DNA of 38,217 nucleotides. Source: Bacillota bacterium (lineage in GTDB: Bacteria > Bacillota > Clostridia > Acetivibrionales > DTU013). The position numbers and the translations under genes are program-made. Where the stretch lies: contig JAEYOM010000016.1 of assembly GCA_023411715.1 (NCBI GenBank), positions 1-38,217 on the forward strand, given 5' to 3'. A model generated the notes under the pieces. The model saw nothing but the letters and a program-made list of their open reading frames with translations. It was not told the DNA's origin and ran no database searches. Shown here one piece after another: positions 33,681 through 38,217 of the stretch. Every line of letters starts with the position of its first letter. Positions within the stretch are counted from its first letter, which is position 1.

Positions 33681-33830
33681 AATGCTTCTACGCTTATGTC
33701 CTCAACATGCTTTTACGCTTACGGGCTCATCATGCTTCCCTACTTATGGCCGTGGCATGCTTCTATACTTACGGACTCATCATGCTTCTACGCTTATGGC
33801 CTCATCACGCTTCTACGTTTACGGCCTCAT
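33681..33830. repeat. Six 25-bp imperfect tandem repeats
   Basis: Six exact-length units start at 33681, 33706, 33731, 33756, 33781 and 33806. Copy 5 (CATGCTTCTACGCTTATGG then CCTCAT) is close to consensus; copies differ at 2-8 positions. The array fills the gap between xpt and the BMP gene, and the last copy contains the xpt stop codon. There are no unique spacers, so it is not a CRISPR array, and a 25-bp period excludes a repeat protein. Confidence 0.85.
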
Positions 33831-34396
33831 CTGAAAACGATACGGCCCTCTTCCATCGAATCGACGATTGCAAGGGATTCGAGCCTTACACCTTTACCTC
33901 GCAATTCATTACCACCCTGCTGAAAGCCTTTTTCAATAACTATCCCGACTCCGGCCAGCGATGCTCCGGCCTGATTGACAATATCGATCAGCCCGTTTAC
34001 CGCTTTGCCCGCGGCAAGAAAATCATCGAGGATCAGTACATTGTCATCCGGACGGAGGTATTTCTTCGAAACCTTGATTTTGTAGTTTTTCTGATGCGTG
34101 AACGAATAGACTTCGCTCTCAAAAACCTCCGGATCCAGGTTTAACGCCTCTGTTTTTTTTGCAAAAACGACAGGCACTCCGAAGTGCAATGCCGCAAGGC
34201 AGGCAATCGCTATGCCTGAAGCCTCTACAGTCAATATTTTTGTAATTTTTTGGTCTTCGAATCTTTTTTTGAATTCCAATCCGATATTATTGAGAAGGGA
34301 CACATCCAACTGGTGGTTAAGGAAACTATCCACCTTGAGAATATGAGTGCCAATTGCCCGGCCTTCTGACAGTATTTTCTGCTTTAATTCTTCCAT
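33827..34396 (-). CDS. xpt: Xanthine phosphoribosyltransferase
   Basis: 189 residues, full length for Xpt. Converts xanthine (and guanine weakly) plus PRPP to the nucleotide in purine salvage. The PRPP loop is VLILDDFLAAGKA (about 124-136); the N-terminal MEELKQKIL...ILKVDSFLNHQLD and the TVEASGIAIA stretch are family hallmarks. A guanine-type riboswitch lies 130-194 bases upstream in the leader, as in Bacillus. The nucleoside importer genes follow on the same strand without a clear terminator, so one purine-controlled transcript may cover all five genes. Confidence 0.95.
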   Translation of the reverse strand: MEELKQKILSEGRAIGTHILKVDSFLNHQLDVSLLNNIGLEFKKRFEDQKITKILTVEASGIAIACLAALHFGVPVVFAKKTEALNLDPEVFESEVYSFTHQKNYKIKVSKKYLRPDDNVLILDDFLAAGKAVNGLIDIVNQAGASLAGVGIVIEKGFQQGGNELRGKGVRLESLAIVDSMEEGRIVFR

Positions 34397-34525
34397 GATA
34401 AGATCTATACCCTTTCAGTCCTCAAATCCGACAAACCCATCTGTTAGATATGCTACAGGAGGAATGCTTTACGGATCCATCATTAAAGACTGGAAAGGTG
34501 TCATATGAAATGACAACAGCGAGAC

Positions 34526-34590
34526 CTCGTAGCCGGCTGTTAACGGCAGCCTGTAGAAACTTTCGGACCATATTACCGAAATTATACGAG
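34526..34590 (-). promoter_or_regulatory. Purine (guanine-type) riboswitch aptamer
   Basis: Minus-strand RNA: P1 CTCGTA/TACGAG, the TATAAT segment, P2 TCGG/CCGA with loop AATATGG, junction AGTTTCTAC, P3 GGCTG/CAGCC with loop CCGTTAA, and GGCTAC before the closing P1 strand. The GG and CC of the kissing loops are kept. The specificity base (position 74 in B. subtilis xpt) reads C, so guanine or hypoxanthine is the expected ligand. The neighbouring position 73, normally A, reads G, and the P3 closing pair 54-72 is A/G. No clear terminator is seen between aptamer and xpt, so the expression platform is unresolved. Confidence 0.88.
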
Positions 34591-34802
34591 TGTTAAGTCA
34601 AATATGAAGTTTATGTTGGCTTGAATACGCCACGCAGCCAAGCCTTCCTAAGATAAATATATTCTATCTTATAGGTTAACAAAAAGCAAGGTGGTTTTGC
34701 GAAGGTTGGCATAATTCGGCGAAAAAAATAAAATGATAATCACCATTCGACGGGAAAATTTCAGCTACTCCTATTTTGTAACTTCGTATAATGCTCATAA
34801 CA

Positions 34803-35117
34803 TTACTTCTTACAAATGGTATTTCCGAAGATGATTACAAGAACTATCGTTCCTAATAATCCCCAAGGGTTTAACCATGATAAAACAGAAGGCAACTCGC
34901 CATTAAAAAATACGATTAAGACAACAATTATTGTTATAACCCCAAGTCCGCCGCCAACTACTTTTCCTAAAGCCTTTACGTTGTATTTACTTTTTTCTTC
35001 TTTGCTCGATGTATTGTATCCTGCAATTAAGGTAGCACCCTTGCCTATAAAAACTAAAACAGAGATAAGCGCAAGTATAGCTACAAAAATCCACGCCGCC
35101 CATCTTGGTATATTCAT
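34803..35117 (-). CDS. DUF3784-type small membrane protein
   Basis: 104 residues with three hydrophobic segments (about 8-25, 54-70 and 82-100). The motif GKGATLIAGYNTSSKEEKSKY, between the first two helices, is the hallmark of DUF3784 proteins common in Clostridia. Function unknown. ATG 35115-35117 is chosen because AAGGGGAG sits 8 bases before it; an ATG 6 bases earlier is too close to that site. It is the last gene of a four-gene minus-strand cluster. Confidence 0.8.
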   Translation of the reverse strand: MNIPRWAAWIFVAILALISVLVFIGKGATLIAGYNTSSKEEKSKYNVKALGKVVGGGLGVITIIVVLIVFFNGELPSVLSWLNPWGLLGTIVLVIIFGNTICKK

Positions 35118-35154
35118 TTTCATACTCCCCTTGAATAATTCTCAAAACAGAAAG

Positions 35155-35937
35155 TCATGGTTTTCTGGCAAGCTGTAAATCTATCGTATCGTACATGGTA
35201 ATTTTATTTCCCAGATCTTCAATTACCTTCTGTATTTCAGCAAAGAATTTTAATCTCTTTTGCTCTTCAATAGCGATATGGTCCGAATAAGTTCCCAAAA
35301 GTGAAATGTATTCCTTTGCATTGAAGGTTCTTGTTCTGTGGTACAGCATATAATTCACATCAACAAATCCATATTTTTTGCTTATGTCAGCACGATTTTT
35401 TGCATCTTCTTCGCTATATTCCGTTCCGCCTGATACTCCTGGCATATATATCGCATATATTTTTTGCATAGCTACATGGATTTCTTCTCTTTCTTTATCC
35501 TTGTATGGGTGATTAGCAAATCGGGCAAAGACGCCGCCACTTTTTAACATTTCGTATACCTTTGTATAACCTGTTTCTTCGGGTATCCAATGGAAAGCTG
35601 ACGCAGAAAAAATTATATCAAACGAATTGGGCGGACATTCGAAATCTTGAAATGCCGAATTTATAACAGTAAAATTCTTATAATTACTAAACTTTTGCTT
35701 TACATATTTAGCTAATTTATCGCCCAACTCAATAGCTGTAAGAGAACAACCTCTCTCAAGAAATGGCAACGTGGCCTGCCCAGTTCCGATACCAATTTCA
35801 AGGATATGACTTGATCGGTCTATTTGTTTATAAGTAAAAATATCCCTATACAACTCCGCAATATAAGTTGGACGCCACTTGTCATATTCAGAGTAAACTG
35901 CGTTAAATGTTGTTTCCAAATTTTTTACAATCGCCAT
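35155..35937 (-). CDS. Class I SAM-dependent methyltransferase
   Basis: 260 residues, soluble. Motif I is ILEIGIGTGQATLPFLERG (about 45-63), the acidic end of strand 2 is AIELGD, and the motif IV region reads FDIIFSASAFHWIPEE, all typical of Methyltransf_11/25 small-molecule methyltransferases. Substrate unknown. It sits 44 bp after a xenobiotic acetyltransferase gene on the same strand; both could modify foreign compounds, but that link is only positional. Confidence 0.9.
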   Translation of the reverse strand: MAIVKNLETTFNAVYSEYDKWRPTYIAELYRDIFTYKQIDRSSHILEIGIGTGQATLPFLERGCSLTAIELGDKLAKYVKQKFSNYKNFTVINSAFQDFECPPNSFDIIFSASAFHWIPEETGYTKVYEMLKSGGVFARFANHPYKDKEREEIHVAMQKIYAIYMPGVSGGTEYSEEDAKNRADISKKYGFVDVNYMLYHRTRTFNAKEYISLLGTYSDHIAIEEQKRLKFFAEIQKVIEDLGNKITMYDTIDLQLARKP

Positions 35938-35981
35938 AGATATACCATCCTATTATATAAGTAATCCTCGATAAAGCGAAT

Positions 35982-36611
35982 TTATCTCAGTTGCTCAATG
36001 TGTCCGGATTGGATTGCATCGATATTCTGCGCGATCTTTTTTCTCGGCCAGTCCCACCACTTTATTTCAAGCAATGCTGAAATGGTTTCTTCAGGGAAAC
36101 GCCTTCGGATCGGTTTTGCCGGAACACCGCCGACAATCGTGTATGGCGGCACATCTTTCGTCACCACTGCACGAGCTCCAATAATAGCTCCGTCACCGAT
36201 GGTTACTCCGGCCAGAATGATTGCCTCATAACCGACCCAGACATCGTTTCCTATAACAATGTCACCTTTGTTGTCCCATGCTTTTGCGACATCCTTGATA
36301 TCCAAGCCCCATTCCTCAAAGAAAATCGGAAACGGGTAGGTTGAAAGCGACGATAGCATGTGATTTGCGCTGTTAAATAGAAATTTTGCACCGCAGGCAA
36401 TAGAGCAGAATTTCCCGATTATCAGTCTGTCGTGATTGACAGGATAGTGGTATAAAACGTTGTTATGCTCAAACTGTATGGGATCGTTCACAAAGTCATT
36501 GTACATCGTATAGTCGCCAACCGAAATACTTGGGTCGGCAATCACGTTTTTTAAATAAACTGTTTGTTTATCTCCTGTACGTGGATAAATCTTCTTTTCC
36601 GGAATAGTCAT
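35982..36611 (-). CDS. CatB/Vat-type xenobiotic O-acetyltransferase
   Basis: 209 residues with a left-handed beta-helix built from hexapeptide repeats (IVIGNDVWVGYEAIILAGVTIGDGAIIGARAVV). The N-terminal half has the Vat/CatB signature: SVGDYTMYND, LIIGKFCSIACGAKFLFNSANHM with the probable catalytic histidine in NSANH, then STYPFPIF. Relatives acetylate streptogramin A or chloramphenicol, and many others have no proven drug substrate, so resistance should not be assumed. GGGAGG precedes the ATG. Member of the accessory cluster next to an IS element. Confidence 0.9.
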   Translation of the reverse strand: MTIPEKKIYPRTGDKQTVYLKNVIADPSISVGDYTMYNDFVNDPIQFEHNNVLYHYPVNHDRLIIGKFCSIACGAKFLFNSANHMLSSLSTYPFPIFFEEWGLDIKDVAKAWDNKGDIVIGNDVWVGYEAIILAGVTIGDGAIIGARAVVTKDVPPYTIVGGVPAKPIRRRFPEETISALLEIKWWDWPRKKIAQNIDAIQSGHIEQLR

Positions 36612-36653
36612 TTGAAATCCTCCCTAGTACAACTCTCGTTTTCTTTAAATATC

Positions 36654-36947
36654 TTAATATTTCATAGTTCTCATTTTGAATTGGTTAATCCTATTCCCCA
36701 GAAACTGCCTGTTCATTGGTCCCACATCAACTCCAATGTAGGCCATCTGCCCAGTTCTTTCAAACCTTCTTAATTCACTATCGTCATCATCCTTTTTTAA
36801 AATTGTGGGTCTGAAAAAGTGTGCCATTTCCCTTAAGGCTATGAAATCAGTAAAGCTGCATCCTGTGCGCTTTTCCAGGTCTTTCTCAGGATCGTTTTCT
36901 TTGCTGAACACCTTAATATCAGCAAACGAACTGATATTGCCCAACAC
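36654..36947 (-). CDS. Unrecognised 97-codon ORF, start unclear
   Basis: I recognise no family. The product is charged, with an acidic KKDDDD patch near the middle and no membrane helix. The frame opens at a GTG with no good ribosome site. A strong GAGGGGGC site lies about 35 bases upstream but serves an ATG in another frame that stops after three codons. A one-base shift would join them, so this may be a frameshifted or decayed gene. It lies 42 bp before the acetyltransferase on the same strand. Confidence 0.45.
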   Translation of the reverse strand: MLGNISSFADIKVFSKENDPEKDLEKRTGCSFTDFIALREMAHFFRPTILKKDDDDSELRRFERTGQMAYIGVDVGPMNRQFLGNRINQFKMRTMKY

Positions 36948-36998
36948 TCTTTCAGCTGCACATATGCTTTTGCCCCCTCAATTATACATAAAAGTAAG

Positions 36999-37027
36999 TT
37001 GACAAAAACATGTTTACAATATTATAT
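36999..37027 (+). promoter_or_regulatory. Near-consensus promoter reading toward the IS element
   Basis: TTGACA (36999-37004) and TTATAT (37022-37027) are spaced 17 bp on the plus strand. Downstream, a 19-codon ORF (37051-37110) has no proper ribosome site. The rest of 36948-37261 shows no other gene; the IS left end should lie within it but I could not fix its inverted repeat. Confidence 0.5.
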
Positions 37028-37261
37028 ATATTAACACTTTTAGTATCGGGATGGAAGAATTCAAAAAAGATCTGCTAAAAAGTTCAGAATACCCGAAAAG
37101 ACTTGCATAAATTGGTTTATGCCAGTATCTATTTGAATCTATCTAGTTTCACCTGATAAATGATCCTTGAAAACCTTGAATATTGTGAGCTTGAGGCAGG
37201 AATTTCGACTCCGGATGTCGAATTATACAGCATAATACATAAATGACAAAAGGTGATAGTT

Positions 37262-38217
37262 ATGATGATACTTGATTATCCGGAATGGAGTCAACCAACT
37301 GTAGCACAAGTGCTTATACCAGAGGCCGCATATAAGCTTACTCCCGAACTTGAGAAAATTACTAAGCTCCTGCAGGACGAATCCTACGAATATCCTATCG
37401 TTGATCGTTTTAATACTCAACGTGGACGTCCATCCGTGCCGGTTCGTGTATACATCCGAATGATGTTTCTCAAGCATTACGCTGGACTAAGCTATGAAAA
37501 TCTTACCCCTGAAGTTACTCATAACCTCATGTATCGATTTTTCTGCCGCATACCGATCGAGCAGAAAGTACCGGATCCTACCGCCTTAATGAAAATTACC
37601 ACCAAGTACGGCGAGGAAGTTATCGAGGAGATGAATCAAAAGCTGCTGAAATCCCTGGTGCAGAAGAAACTTCTGAAAGGTCGCAAGACTCGGGTTGATT
37701 CAACGGTAGTGGAGGCCAATATCGTCCACCCTACGGATGCGGGCCTGCTTTACGAAGGCGTAAAAAAGCTAACAAAAGCAGTCACCCGCATAAAACAAGC
37801 TTGTGGGAAGGCTTCCCGACAAAGTACGACATCGATCCGTAAAATGAAGGACCACATGCTATCCATCAACAAGGTACTCAGACGCAGAACGGACGATGCT
37901 CGCAAGGAAGTCCGAAAAATCACCGGCCAGATGGCGGAAGAGGCCCGTAAAGTACTGACCCAGGTCGACCGTTTGGCAAAGAAGCTTGTTCCTGAGACGG
38001 AAAAAGATCTTAAGATCCGTGGCAATCTGCTGGATACGGCCAAAAAGGTTCGGAAGATTGTCGAGCAGAGCGAAGCTGTGAATGCAGGAAATACAAAACT
38101 TGCCGACCGCCTCATCAGTCTCAAAGATCCCGATGCCCGCCCCATTGTCAAAGGGAAAATTGGAAAGCGTGTGGAATTCGGGTATAAGCTTCAAATCCAA
38201 GAGATTGAAGGCGGGAT
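37262..38217 (+). CDS. IS transposase (ISNCY/IS5-like), cut by window end
   Basis: Open from ATG 37262 to the last base (318 codons), with AAAGGTGA upstream. The N-terminal region (RGRPSVPVRVYIRMMFLKHY followed by GLSYE, then RFFCRIPIEQKVPDPTALMK) is typical of DDE transposases of the ISNCY or IS5/IS1182 groups. The first catalytic Asp is probably that in TRVDSTVVEANI (about residue 144), followed by the HPTDAGLLYEGVKK stretch. A long Lys/Arg-rich helical insertion follows (about 165-285). The remaining DDE residues would lie beyond the window. Intact so far. Confidence 0.85.
   Translation, partial: MMILDYPEWSQPTVAQVLIPEAAYKLTPELEKITKLLQDESYEYPIVDRFNTQRGRPSVPVRVYIRMMFLKHYAGLSYENLTPEVTHNLMYRFFCRIPIEQKVPDPTALMKITTKYGEEVIEEMNQKLLKSLVQKKLLKGRKTRVDSTVVEANIVHPTDAGLLYEGVKKLTKAVTRIKQACGKASRQSTTSIRKMKDHMLSINKVLRRRTDDARKEVRKITGQMAEEARKVLTQVDRLAKKLVPETEKDLKIRGNLLDTAKKVRKIVEQSEAVNAGNTKLADRLISLKDPDARPIVKGKIGKRVEFGYKLQIQEIEGG

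Noticed and set aside
33681..33830. CRISPR array
   Set aside because: Units are directly adjacent with no unique spacers, copies are divergent, and no cas gene is present.
34734..34749. Fur-like operator (TGATAATCACCATT)
   Set aside because: Only one half resembles a Fur box and no iron gene is nearby.
37223..38200. Minus-strand ORFs within the transposase gene
   Set aside because: They are antisense frames of a clear transposase with no ribosome sites or domains.

Overview
The window looks like a chromosomal segment of an anaerobic Firmicute, most likely a Clostridia member. Signs are strong AGGAGG-type ribosome sites, a YesM/YesN two-component pair beside an ATPase-less sugar ABC importer, a Xpt/BMP-family purine salvage locus with a guanine riboswitch, a CE7 acetylxylan esterase, a PilZ protein, and lipoproteins instead of outer-membrane parts. 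I cannot name the genus from sequence alone.

Left end (1-4434): the end of an integrated island. It is visibly more AT-rich than what follows. It carries a LexA/CI-type S24 repressor (cut by the window edge), then a restriction-modification pair: a nuclease-methylase fusion and a specificity subunit. The island ends at a copy of the 3' part of a tRNA-Arg(CCU) gene, from anticodon loop to CCA, followed by that tRNA's terminator. This is the classic footprint of a tyrosine-integrase attachment site.

Middle (4.6-28.3 kb): ordinary chromosome. It holds msrA-msrB (methionine sulfoxide repair), a three-gene envelope export operon (two lipoprotein adaptors around an FtsX-type permease, no ATPase), an alpha/beta hydrolase behind an 11-bp tandem repeat, and a sugar-uptake locus (binding lipoprotein, two permeases, then YesM-type kinase and YesN-type regulator from their own promoter). 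These are followed by a nitroreductase and a flavodoxin-fold reductase, a DMT transporter with a GNAT acetyltransferase, a PIN-PhoH ATPase, a CE7 esterase with a VOC protein, a membrane-anchored Ntn hydrolase, a short possibly structured transcript, and a PilZ protein.

Right part (28.5-34.6 kb): a purine salvage locus on the minus strand. A guanine-type riboswitch precedes xpt, then six 25-bp tandem repeats, then a BMP-family nucleoside-binding lipoprotein, a double ABC ATPase and two permeases, closed by a terminator. Binding protein and ATPase are separated by a perfect hairpin.

Right end (34.8-38.2 kb): a compact accessory cluster (unrecognised 97-codon ORF, Vat-like xenobiotic acetyltransferase, SAM methyltransferase, DUF3784-type membrane protein) next to an IS transposase that runs off the window.

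The observations I rate highest are the tRNA-Arg island end carrying an S24-linked nuclease-methylase system, the two unexplained tandem-repeat arrays, the structured small transcript at 27.4 kb, and the riboswitch variant.
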